DNA from: Ruminococcus flavefaciens
Lineage (GTDB): Bacteria; Bacillota; Clostridia; Oscillospirales; Ruminococcaceae
DNA: 64,000 nt
Direction: 5' to 3'
Assembly: GCF_900119075.1 (NCBI RefSeq)
Contig: NZ_FPIP01000002.1
Coordinates: 248,001-312,000 of the forward strand
Shown: piece after piece, positions 34,285 to 42,125 of the stretch
Layout of the letters: every line of letters begins with the position of its first letter
Position numbering within the stretch: position 1 is the stretch's first letter
The notes under the pieces: model-generated
Told to the model about the DNA's origin: nothing
The model's input: only the letters and a program-made list of their open reading frames with translations
The model's database searches: none
Translations under genes and position numbers: made by a program

Positions 34285-34342
34285 ATTTGCACCTCGAAAG
34301 AGTAGTTGAGTTGTCAATTGGCTGTATTTTGTTTTTGCTTCA

Positions 34343-34382
34343 ATTATAATATATCATTAATCATGTTCGTTTTTTTGAACAT
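34343..34382 (-). promoter_or_regulatory. WYL gene promoter with dyad
   Basis: On the minus strand TATAAT lies at 34348-34343. ATGTTC (34363-34368) and GAACAT (34377-34382) form a dyad spaced by eight bases, centred about 41 bp upstream of the expected start and replacing a good -35, which would suit an activator or autoregulator site. Confidence 0.45.
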
Positions 34383-34482
34383 AATATGTGCTATCATTTA
34401 TTATAGAGAAGCATATATAATAATTCTTATATAGATTATATCATATAAAGCTATAGAATTCTATGCAAAATTGTTAATAAAA

Positions 34483-34503
34483 AGAGGAGGCAAAGCCTCC
34501 TCT
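34483..34503 (-). terminator. Terminator after the 34522 gene
   Basis: AGAGGAGGC (34483-34491) and GCCTCCTCT (34495-34503); the minus strand continues TTTTTATT. Confidence 0.8.
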
Positions 34504-34521
34504 AAAAAATGATATTTATTG

Positions 34522-35058
34522 TTAAAACGTTGCATATGAGCCGTCTATGTTTTTTGCATGTTTCAATTCTAAATATAGTCCTGTTTTGCTGACAAATGCA
34601 TGTACAAGCTCCATATATCTATACCAGTCGTTATATGGGTTACTGGAGATATAGATCAGAGCATATTTTCTCATTTGGGGCACTTTCTTTATATCCAGTA
34701 TTTTTATGTCGTATCCTAATTCTTCAATGATACATAATGCAATTTCGTAATAAATCGAAGTTATTGCATCAAATTGCCTTTTTATTGCTGCTTTTTCTGC
34801 CTTAATTGTTTGAATTTTATTTTTGCGTCTGCTTTTTTTCAATTGGATTCTTTTTAGTTCATCCCAGTATTGATTATCCGTATATTTCTCGAGAAAAGAA
34901 CAGTTCTTGTTCAGGCAATCATGTTCCTGGAGGATCTTTCTGGTGATGCCTCCTTTATGCCCCGGAAAATGACAGAAGCCAACTACGTAGTTCCTGGGCT
35001 TCAGGACCCTTTCGCCTGTAACAAGTCTTATGTCGATATAATCAATTTCAGAATCCAT
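34522..35058 (-). CDS. Unknown 178-aa protein with His/Cys motif
   Basis: No family recognised. It begins MDSEIDYIDIRLVTGERVLKPRNYVVGF and contains FCHFPGHKGGITRKILQEHDCLNKNCSFLEKY, where two His and three Cys could bind zinc. A basic helix (LKKSRRKNKIQTIKAEKAAIKRQ) follows, and the last third looks like a small alpha/beta domain. The start at 35058 is supported by GGACGGAG; the earlier ATG at 35145 has no RBS. It lies 111 bp behind the methyltransferase-like gene on the same strand and shares its terminator, so it is probably the second gene of that operon. Confidence 0.6.
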   Translation of the reverse strand: MDSEIDYIDIRLVTGERVLKPRNYVVGFCHFPGHKGGITRKILQEHDCLNKNCSFLEKYTDNQYWDELKRIQLKKSRRKNKIQTIKAEKAAIKRQFDAITSIYYEIALCIIEELGYDIKILDIKKVPQMRKYALIYISSNPYNDWYRYMELVHAFVSKTGLYLELKHAKNIDGSYATF

Positions 35059-35169
35059 TCTACAACTCCGTCCTTTAGACTTATCTACGTTATTGCTTTT
35101 ATAATAAGCAGAATCAGATCTTAATATCGAAGATTCCGAGTACATAGTGCTATTGATGAATAATAAATA

Positions 35170-36804
35170 TCAGAAGAATTCTTTTAGTTCCTGTTCTATT
35201 GTGTCAAGCTTCTTTTGAAGATCAATAACTTCCTGTTGCTTTTTAAGGTATTTGTCTGCTATTATCTTTTGCTCTGATAAAGGACACATCGGTATTTGCA
35301 GTTTTTTCAGCGCTTCAATAGGAATGTTAGGTAAAGTAACGCCTACGCAAATACTTTTTAGCTGAGCTTGTCCCTTTTCGCTGTCGAAGTAAGCTTTCAG
35401 GTAATATGGTTCGATTCTTGATTTATCTATCTCTATTATATATAGATTTCCGTTGACAAGTATCTTTTCATTGCCTGAGATATTAGTAACTGCTGTTTTG
35501 ACAGGATAGCCATTTTTGGAAAGAATGATATCGCCGTCATTAGCACAGTATTTTTCATATCGTTTTTCAATTTTGCTGAGATATGGGAGCTTATCAGAAA
35601 TGATACCTTTGCTCATATCAGAAAGCATAAGAAGTCTTGTGTCGGTTTCACTTTCGCAAACGAGAGTATCAAGTTCGTTTGCTTTTATCTGGGCCCCTCT
35701 TGTGATACGGGTTATAAGATCTGAGAATAAAACAGCATTTGGTATATCAGGCTGTTTTTCTGTATAATTCTTTGGATATAGTTCATAATCGTTGTCTGCA
35801 ATTTCTTCATTCCGAGCAACATAGCTTATAGGAGTATTCTTTCCGACAACACTCAGAATCTGTAGAATATTCTCGTCTGATAGTATATTTGTGCGGCGAG
35901 TACGTAAGAAATTATCAGAAGCATCTATGAAATTAACCGATTTATTCTCTTTGCTGAATACCATGAGAGTGCTTGAAATAGCGGTGTTACTGTATATCTT
36001 TTCAGGTAGAGCGATAATAGTTTCAATATATCCTAGTTTTATGAATCGCTCACGCATTTGTTTATCACAGTTATTCCTTGTACTGCCATTGGTCATTATA
36101 CAAACTGCCTTGCCGCCGTTATCCAGAAGCTCAACGCACTTCTTAGCAAAAAGCCAGTCTGCTGATGCTGAATGTCTGCAATCAGGGTAATAATACCTCC
36201 ATTTTAAACCAAAAGGGCTGTGACAGAATACATAGTCATATTTCCCGCTGATTTTTAATGAGTCTTCCGAAGTAATGGTTACATTGCCAAGTATATCAGC
36301 TCGCAGCATAGCAATGCTGAGGGCTTTGGAATCTATTTCGCTTCCAAGATAATTACAGTTTAGCCCCAAAGAAATACATTGCCGTATAAATGAAAGCGTA
36401 CCTGTACAGAGATCAGCGACTTTTTTACCGGATGATATATTCATGAGCTTAGCAGCAAGAAGATTGACACCTGATGGTGTCTCTTCAAAACGTTCTGTCT
36501 GGGATAGAGAATCATCATATAACAACAAGAACTTGCACGCTTCAGCGGAGCAGGTCTTTGAAAGCTCATTTACGATATCCCATTTATCTCTGACCTGGGA
36601 GAGAATATGGTAAAGCTGCATCTCTATGTTATATTCCTCAATAAAGGAATTAAAGTCATCGGTTGTCTGTCCGCCTGTTTTGGCTATAATGTATGCAATT
36701 GGATATATTAATATCCAGGGAGCATCACCGATAGCAGATAAGATATTATACTTCGTTCTATTCGGGTTAGTGATATCTGGCGTTTTTGTTTCTTCTGCAG
36801 GCAT
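35170..36804 (-). CDS. N6-methyltransferase fused to HsdS-like domain, catalytic motif altered
   Basis: A 544-aa protein. Residues about 100-330 match the type I methyltransferase (HsdM) core: TPSGVNLLAAKLM, the SAM-binding KVADLCTGTLSFI, and later NNGSTRNNCDKQMRERFI / IALPEKIYSNTAISSTLMVFSK. At the position of the catalytic (N/D)PP(Y/F) the sequence is CHSPFG, so the Asn is His and the first Pro is Ser; methylation may be lost or altered. Residues about 370-544 resemble one half of a specificity subunit, ending in a helix IADKYLKKQQEVIDLQKKLDTIEQELKE. AGGAGG precedes the ATG. It diverges from a CbxX-type AAA+ gene. Confidence 0.75.
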   Translation of the reverse strand: MPAEETKTPDITNPNRTKYNILSAIGDAPWILIYPIAYIIAKTGGQTTDDFNSFIEEYNIEMQLYHILSQVRDKWDIVNELSKTCSAEACKFLLLYDDSLSQTERFEETPSGVNLLAAKLMNISSGKKVADLCTGTLSFIRQCISLGLNCNYLGSEIDSKALSIAMLRADILGNVTITSEDSLKISGKYDYVFCHSPFGLKWRYYYPDCRHSASADWLFAKKCVELLDNGGKAVCIMTNGSTRNNCDKQMRERFIKLGYIETIIALPEKIYSNTAISSTLMVFSKENKSVNFIDASDNFLRTRRTNILSDENILQILSVVGKNTPISYVARNEEIADNDYELYPKNYTEKQPDIPNAVLFSDLITRITRGAQIKANELDTLVCESETDTRLLMLSDMSKGIISDKLPYLSKIEKRYEKYCANDGDIILSKNGYPVKTAVTNISGNEKILVNGNLYIIEIDKSRIEPYYLKAYFDSEKGQAQLKSICVGVTLPNIPIEALKKLQIPMCPLSEQKIIADKYLKKQQEVIDLQKKLDTIEQELKEFF

Positions 36805-36925
36805 GAGTTAGATCCTCCTGTCGTATTCTTGATAAGATATATCCTTACATATATTATATCAGGTTATTTCTGGCTTGTCAATATCAAATTTGATAGTTAA
36901 ATAGAGAAAATATATGAAATATAGC

Positions 36926-36954
36926 TTGACAAAAGCATATTGTGCTGATATAAT
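36926..36954 (+). promoter_or_regulatory. Consensus promoter of the AAA+ to RtcB operon
   Basis: TTGACA (36926-36931), 17 bp, TATAAT (36949-36954). It predicts transcription from about 36961, ruling out the in-frame ATG at 36914. Confidence 0.8.
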
Positions 36955-37021
36955 CAAGATGGAAACGAAAACAAGGATAAGTATAACCAAACATTCAAAA
37001 AGAGAGAAAAGAGGGGATCAT

Positions 37022-38989
37022 ATGAGATATTTTGAATTCAGTATCAAGTTGAAAAGTATAATTGATGTATGTTCTAAAGAAGGCAAAAAGGTGTGTGATG
37101 ACGTTTCTGCCAAGTGCATTGATTATTGCAATGAACAAAACGGATTCAGTGTGTATATCAATTCTTTGAATAAAGATACATGTAAATTCGTTTTGAGCGG
37201 TAACGGTTACGATGATGAGATAATTTCAGAAGGGGAGCGCTTCTGGAAATCTCTTGAAATTGATGGTGAAATGTCAGAACATAACGAGATATCCGCTGAT
37301 AAAGTTAAGAAGATCGTTTATTCAAGATCCAGGACTGAAGTATATAATCATGATGATATCGGAGAATATATGCAGCTTGAGTCTTTTTCTTTAAGTTGTT
37401 GCGAAGAGCGTATTGTAGCACCTATTTCAATCGCTGAATTAAGAGGGGTAGCAGAGAGAAGAAATATATCAGAATTAATCAAAGAGGCGGATCGCATAGA
37501 GCAATGCCATACAGAGAAATTTATCGGCCATCCTGTACATTATATAATTCAGGATTCTAATGATCAGTCATTTGAAAATGTAGCTGATGTTTTGATTGGC
37601 TGCTTGTTTAATTCCAGAAGACTGGAGTCTCAACGAGTGATGACAATTAATATAGTGAATAGGTATCATATAGGAGAAGTTGAGTATATGTATGAAAATA
37701 TGTACGGGGGAACTATGATATTTTCTGTTGGTCAGATAAAAAACAACTCTTCTTTTGCTAATTCTAATGATGAACTGACTGAATTCGTTTTTCAAAACGC
37801 TATAAAATATAAGAATAAAGTTCTGACAATATTCCGTATAGGCAGACATGACACTACTGCAGCTAATAAAGTAGCAGCGGCGCTTAACGATAAGCTCTCC
37901 CTTATTACCTTCGAAGAATCCCTGATGTCCAGAGAAAAGAGCCGTGAGTACGTTTGTAAACTTGCGGATGAACGTGAAATACCCGATAAAAGCGAGCTTC
38001 TTAATCGATTGAATTCAGGATCGGATAAGTATTACGCCAGTGATATCGATCAGATCTTCAATGACTACTATTCGGAATATCTTAGATCCAAAGTTTATCC
38101 TGCGTACTTCAATATCAGTAAAACAGAAAAAAGAGAGCCAAGCGTTGAAGGACGTGCCTCCGAAGACCTCAATAAAATGATCGGTCTTGAAGGTGTGAAG
38201 AAAGTAATATATAAAACGGTAGCTTTCTTTAAGCTCCTCGATATGTATAAAGAAAGAGGTTTGTACATGAATATGCCTGCAAGGAGCATGATATTTACAG
38301 GAAATCCAGGTACTGCCAAAACAACTGTTGCACGTCTGGCAGCAAAGATTTTTAAGGATAACGGCCTTATTGAGAACGGAAAAATCGTTGAAGTAGGGCG
38401 AGCTGATCTTGTAGCAATGTATGTAGGTCAGACGGCGCCTAAGGTAAAAGAAGCTTTTCGCAGAGCAAAAGGTTCTATCCTGTTTATTGATGAGGCATAT
38501 TCTCTTGTTGATGACAGGGATGGTCTCTACGGTGATGAAGCTATAAATACCATTGTTCAGGAAATGGAGAACCGAAGAGAAGAAACAATAGTTGTTTTTG
38601 CCGGATATCCTGATAAGATGGAAGAATTCATGAAGAAGAATCCGGGATTGAGAAGCCGAATAGCATTTCATGTCGATTTTCCGGATTACAATGAAGATGA
38701 ACTCTATAAGATACTTTGTCTGATGGTAGAGGAGAAAAGCATGAGATTATCTGAAGAGGCTGAGGAAAAGGTGAAAAACATACTCGCTAAAGCAATTAAA
38801 TGTGAGGATTTTGGTAATGGAAGATTTGTAAGAAATCTTGTGGAGCAAGCTATTATGAGCCTTGCAGAACGTTTGTCGCTTAAATCATCTAATATGATAA
38901 GCGATTATGAACTGACTACTCTTATAGCTGATGATTTTGTAATGCCTGAACTTGGTGAGCTGAAAAATACTAATAGAATTGGCTTTTAA
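37022..38989 (+). CDS. CbxX/CfxQ-type AAA+ ATPase
   Basis: A 655-aa protein. The first 370 residues are an unrecognised region with beta-rich segments and several cysteines. The C-terminal AAA+ domain is of the CbxX/EccA type: DLNKMIGLEGVKKVIYKTVAFFKLLDMYKERG, Walker A MIFTGNPGTAKTTVARL, a pore-loop-like LVAMYVGQTAPKVKEAF, Walker B GSILFIDEAYSL, IVQEMENRREETIVVFAGYPDKMEEFM and the arginine segment NPGLRSRIAFHVDFPDY. Such proteins remodel partner complexes. The start follows GAGGGG and the promoter at 36926. It heads a plus-strand operon of six closely spaced genes ending in rtcB. Confidence 0.85.
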   Translation: MRYFEFSIKLKSIIDVCSKEGKKVCDDVSAKCIDYCNEQNGFSVYINSLNKDTCKFVLSGNGYDDEIISEGERFWKSLEIDGEMSEHNEISADKVKKIVYSRSRTEVYNHDDIGEYMQLESFSLSCCEERIVAPISIAELRGVAERRNISELIKEADRIEQCHTEKFIGHPVHYIIQDSNDQSFENVADVLIGCLFNSRRLESQRVMTINIVNRYHIGEVEYMYENMYGGTMIFSVGQIKNNSSFANSNDELTEFVFQNAIKYKNKVLTIFRIGRHDTTAANKVAAALNDKLSLITFEESLMSREKSREYVCKLADEREIPDKSELLNRLNSGSDKYYASDIDQIFNDYYSEYLRSKVYPAYFNISKTEKREPSVEGRASEDLNKMIGLEGVKKVIYKTVAFFKLLDMYKERGLYMNMPARSMIFTGNPGTAKTTVARLAAKIFKDNGLIENGKIVEVGRADLVAMYVGQTAPKVKEAFRRAKGSILFIDEAYSLVDDRDGLYGDEAINTIVQEMENRREETIVVFAGYPDKMEEFMKKNPGLRSRIAFHVDFPDYNEDELYKILCLMVEEKSMRLSEEAEEKVKNILAKAIKCEDFGNGRFVRNLVEQAIMSLAERLSLKSSNMISDYELTTLIADDFVMPELGELKNTNRIGF

Positions 38990-39019
38990 AAAGAGAAAGC
39001 TTATATAAGAGAGGAAAAG

Positions 39020-39355
39020 ATGAAAAGAGGAGTATTCTGGCTGATAGACGGTAAACTGAGCTGCTATTCGTTCGACGGCAGCATTACCGAAGGTATCTCT
39101 AAATCTGGTAATACCTATAATCATAAGAAGCTATGGGAACACTTACGCCTCTGCGGAAGTAAAGTTGGATTTGACTACTATCCGAGAGGTCGTGTGGAGA
39201 TAACTGCAAAAGGAAAAGCTGTTATATACATGAGCCCACATATTGGCGGCGAATATGTTCCCGAGATATGTAAAGCATTTGAGATTGATAATACGCCGAT
39301 TATAAAATACGATCACAGCGAGCATTATCATTGTTATTTAGACAAGGAGGGATAA
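39020..39355 (+). CDS. Unknown 111-aa protein
   Basis: No named family recognised. The pattern VFWLIDGKLSCYSFDG...SGNTYNHKKLWEH...FDYYPRGRVEI...AVIYMSPHIGGEYVPEICKAFEI suggests a compact alpha/beta domain, with several His and Tyr that could be catalytic or metal-binding (NHKK, SPHI, DHSEHYH). GAGAGGAAAAG precedes the ATG. It lies 30 bases behind the AAA+ gene and two bases before the phosphatase gene. Confidence 0.6.
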   Translation: MKRGVFWLIDGKLSCYSFDGSITEGISKSGNTYNHKKLWEHLRLCGSKVGFDYYPRGRVEITAKGKAVIYMSPHIGGEYVPEICKAFEIDNTPIIKYDHSEHYHCYLDKEG

Positions 39356-39357
39356 AC

Positions 39358-39822
39358 ATGAAAAAGCCAAGAATATTGGTCACTTCTGCAAAAAACGCTC
39401 TTCGTTATGTAATGAGGCATTTCTGTGAACCGGGCGTAACCGAATATCCTGAAAAGACTGATACTTATGCAGTTATCTCTATACAGGATACTTATGGCGG
39501 CGGTTTCGGTTTTGAACTAAAGAAAAATAAATACTGTAAGGATGTACTGACCCTTTACTTCGATGATATCGAAGAACCTGAACATGGTCTGCGCCTGATC
39601 TCTTTTCCTCAGGCAATCGCAATTGTTAAGTTTATAAAAGCTCATGCTGAGGACGTAGACACACTTCTTATACACTGCTTTGCAGGAGTTTCACGTTCCA
39701 GAGCAGTCGGAGTTTTTGCACGTGAGGTACTTGATATCCCTACGACAGACGAGGATGACTATAACGAGTATGTATATGCCATACTTAAAAAAGTATGGAA
39801 AGAATTGAATAGAAATTCTTAA
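39358..39822 (+). CDS. CX5R (tyrosine/dual-specificity-like) phosphatase
   Basis: A 154-aa protein with the phosphatase loop LLIHCFAGVSRSRAVGVF near residues 100-117 (Cys and Arg of HCFAGVSR). A candidate general-acid Asp lies in LYFDDIEEPEHGL. AAGGAGGG precedes the ATG at 39358; the earlier in-frame ATG lies inside the preceding gene. In an operon with RtcB, which joins 3'-phosphate or 2',3'-cyclic phosphate ends to 5'-OH, a role in trimming RNA-end phosphates is plausible but not shown. Confidence 0.75.
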   Translation: MKKPRILVTSAKNALRYVMRHFCEPGVTEYPEKTDTYAVISIQDTYGGGFGFELKKNKYCKDVLTLYFDDIEEPEHGLRLISFPQAIAIVKFIKAHAEDVDTLLIHCFAGVSRSRAVGVFAREVLDIPTTDEDDYNEYVYAILKKVWKELNRNS

Positions 39823-39844
39823 GATAAAAGCTTGGAGGATAATA

Positions 39845-40384
39845 ATGAAAATACTTAATCTACACGGATTTATTGGGAAAGCTGATAATAGGACTTATGC
39901 TGCACTTTGTGAGCTGATGCCAGAAGAAGACATAGTGTCACCAAGCTTGGACTTTATGAATGAACATCCGGAGAAGTTGTTTAATAAGCTTGCAGTAATA
40001 ATTAGAAATGAGAATATTGATATTGTTATCGGTCAGAGCCTTGGCGGATTTTATGCACTTCCTCTTGCGATCAGCTTTTGTATTCCGTGTATTCTTACAA
40101 ATCCCTGTTTCTTTCCAGCTAAAACGGGAGTTATTGTCGATTCCGAACTGAGCATGGACATTCTTGAAGAATACAGGAAGAATTCAGATATCAGCTTTTA
40201 CAGTAAGGCGTATATCCTGATAAGTGATAATGATACTATTATCCCTGGAAACTTTGAAAAGTGCAAAGCTATAACTCCGAATATCAGACAGGTAGAAGGA
40301 ACGCACAGCAATATCAAAAATCTGAAAGAGGAACTGTCTGAGATACTGAAACTTCTGAATGAGTATGAAGGAAAAGGAGAATGA
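39845..40384 (+). CDS. YqiA-like alpha/beta hydrolase
   Basis: A 179-aa protein of the short YqiA/UPF0227-type alpha/beta hydrolases: MKILNLHGFIG at the N terminus, the nucleophile elbow IVIGQSLGGFYALPLA near residue 65, an Asp in ILISDNDTIIPG and the final His in VEGTHSNIK. It is probably an esterase of unknown substrate. TTGGAGG precedes the ATG. The stop overlaps the region before the next start (40387), showing tight operon packing. Confidence 0.8.
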   Translation: MKILNLHGFIGKADNRTYAALCELMPEEDIVSPSLDFMNEHPEKLFNKLAVIIRNENIDIVIGQSLGGFYALPLAISFCIPCILTNPCFFPAKTGVIVDSELSMDILEEYRKNSDISFYSKAYILISDNDTIIPGNFEKCKAITPNIRQVEGTHSNIKNLKEELSEILKLLNEYEGKGE

Positions 40385-40386
40385 TT

Positions 40387-40812
40387 ATGGAGAATGTAAA
40401 ATTCATTTGCAGTCGAATAACTGATTGCCCCAATACGGTTGAATACGTTTTTAAGTTGTCAGAACATATTGCTTATCTGATAAGGGAGTATTCAAATTAT
40501 CCGAAAAACATACTGATTCTGGAATTGACGGAAGAAAATGAATACATATACAGAATAGAAAGTATATTAAAAACGGAATCTGATGAGCTTGAAGATAATG
40601 TTATCAAAACAATAGAGCGGGTAAGCAACAAATATGACGAAGAAGGCTTCTGGAATAATATCCTTACTAATAAAGGTAAAAAAAGAACCCCAGCCGTTTT
40701 TCATGATCTTATTATAAATGAATACGGCGTAGAGGACGAGAATGTTGAATGGTGGGTAGCTCATTTTTTCATTGGTTTGTCAGAACTCGTATTCTCACGT
40801 GAATATGATTAG
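40387..40812 (+). CDS. Unknown 141-aa protein in the RtcB operon
   Basis: No family recognised. A mostly helical acidic protein, with FICSRITDCPNTVEYVFKLSEHIAYLIREY at the start and WWVAHFFIGLSELVFSREYD at the end. The ATG at 40387 is chosen because GGAG is then seven bases upstream; the ATG at 40381 is too close. It lies between the hydrolase and rtcB. Confidence 0.55.
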   Translation: MENVKFICSRITDCPNTVEYVFKLSEHIAYLIREYSNYPKNILILELTEENEYIYRIESILKTESDELEDNVIKTIERVSNKYDEEGFWNNILTNKGKKRTPAVFHDLIINEYGVEDENVEWWVAHFFIGLSELVFSREYD

Positions 40813-40826
40813 GAAAAAATAAAAAT

Positions 40827-40853
40827 GAATCCACATTACCCATTTGTGGATTC
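40827..40853 (+). repeat. Hairpin before rtcB
   Basis: GAATCCACA (40827-40835) pairs exactly with TGTGGATTC (40845-40853). There is no T-run; the rtcB RBS (GGAAAGGAAA) follows at once. It may be an mRNA cleavage or attenuation site. Confidence 0.55.
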
Positions 40854-40871
40854 GGAAAGGAAATAATTATA

Positions 40872-42071
40872 ATGGAATTAAGCGGAAAGTTCAATACTGC
40901 GAAAGTATTTACTGATGTCATTGACAAGAACGCAATGTCTCAAATAACAGAGATATGTAACCAGCCAATGGTGGAAGGACTTAAAATAAGAATAATGCCT
41001 GATGTTCATGCTGGTGCAGGCTGCACTATCGGTACAACAATGACAGTTAAAGACAAGCTCGTTCCTAATTTTGTAGGTGTTGATATCGGCTGCGGCATGG
41101 AAACAGTCAGGCTTAAAGAAAAGTACATTGAGCTTGAAAAGCTTGATAAGGTAATACATGAGCGTATACCATCAGGATTTGATATACGAAAAGAAGCACA
41201 TCGCTATAGTGAGCAGATAGACCTCACAGAGCTTTATTGTTATGATAAGATCAAGTCTATCCGTGCAGAACTCAGCATTGGTACTCTTGGCGGCGGTAAT
41301 CACTTCATTGAAGCAGACAAAGGCGAGGATGAAAGCATATATATCGTTATACACTCTGGCTCCCGTCATCTTGGAGTCGAAACAGCAACATACTATCAGG
41401 AAAAGGCTTTCTTCAATCTTGATAAGAACAGAGAAGACGTAAAGGCTCTCATAGAGATGTACAAGCAGATGGGCAAGGAGAAAAAGATTGAAGAAGCTAT
41501 AAGACGTCTAAAAAACACAGGTAAAGTTGGAATTCCTAAGCACCTTTGCTACTGCGAGGATGAGCTTTTTGATCAATATATACATGATATGAAGATCGTT
41601 CAGCAGTTTGCCATGATAAACCGTCAGGCTATGATGGACGAAATAATCAAGGGTATGCATCTGCACGTTGAGGAACAGTTTACTACTATACATAACTATA
41701 TTGATACCGAAACTATGATACTCCGAAAAGGTGCTGTATCTGCAAAAGCAGGAGAAAAGCTGCTGATACCAATAAATATGCGTGACGGCAGTCTTATCTG
41801 CACAGGCAAAGGCAATCCGGACTGGAACTATTCTGCCCCTCACGGTGCAGGACGTCTTATGTCGCGCTCTGAGGCAAAGCAGAGCTTCACCGTTTCAGAG
41901 TTCAAGAAACAGATGGACGGTATCTATACAACTTCTGTTAACGCAGCAACACTTGACGAGTGTCCTATGGCATATAAGTCTATGGAGGATATCGTGGACA
42001 ATATCGGCGATACTGTAGAGATTAATGAAGTTATCAAGCCTATTTACAACTTCAAGGCAGGCGAAGAATAA
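40872..42071 (+). CDS. rtcB: RtcB RNA ligase, paralogue 1
   Basis: A 399-aa RtcB-family ligase with intact signature motifs: MPDVHAGAGCTIGTTM, FVGVDIGCGMETVRL (metal-binding Asp and Cys), GTLGGGNHFIE, HSGSRHLG and the guanylylated-His motif SAPHGAGRLMSR near residue 325. RtcB joins RNA 2',3'-cyclic phosphate or 3'-phosphate ends to 5'-OH using GTP and Mn2+. It is the last gene of the plus-strand operon started by the AAA+ gene. It is only distantly similar to the second RtcB at 44136. A bidirectional terminator separates it from the convergent Ro-like gene. Confidence 0.92.
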   Translation: MELSGKFNTAKVFTDVIDKNAMSQITEICNQPMVEGLKIRIMPDVHAGAGCTIGTTMTVKDKLVPNFVGVDIGCGMETVRLKEKYIELEKLDKVIHERIPSGFDIRKEAHRYSEQIDLTELYCYDKIKSIRAELSIGTLGGGNHFIEADKGEDESIYIVIHSGSRHLGVETATYYQEKAFFNLDKNREDVKALIEMYKQMGKEKKIEEAIRRLKNTGKVGIPKHLCYCEDELFDQYIHDMKIVQQFAMINRQAMMDEIIKGMHLHVEEQFTTIHNYIDTETMILRKGAVSAKAGEKLLIPINMRDGSLICTGKGNPDWNYSAPHGAGRLMSRSEAKQSFTVSEFKKQMDGIYTTSVNAATLDECPMAYKSMEDIVDNIGDTVEINEVIKPIYNFKAGEE

Positions 42072-42093
42072 TAATGCTGATAATAAAAATAAT

Positions 42094-42113
42094 CCCCACC
42101 CGAACGGGTGGGG
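42094..42113. terminator. Bidirectional terminator between rtcB-1 and DUF2828
   Basis: CCCCACCCG (42094-42102), AA, CGGGTGGGG (42105-42113); the minus strand continues ATTATTTTTATT. Confidence 0.8.
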
Positions 42114-42125
42114 AAAATAATAGTC

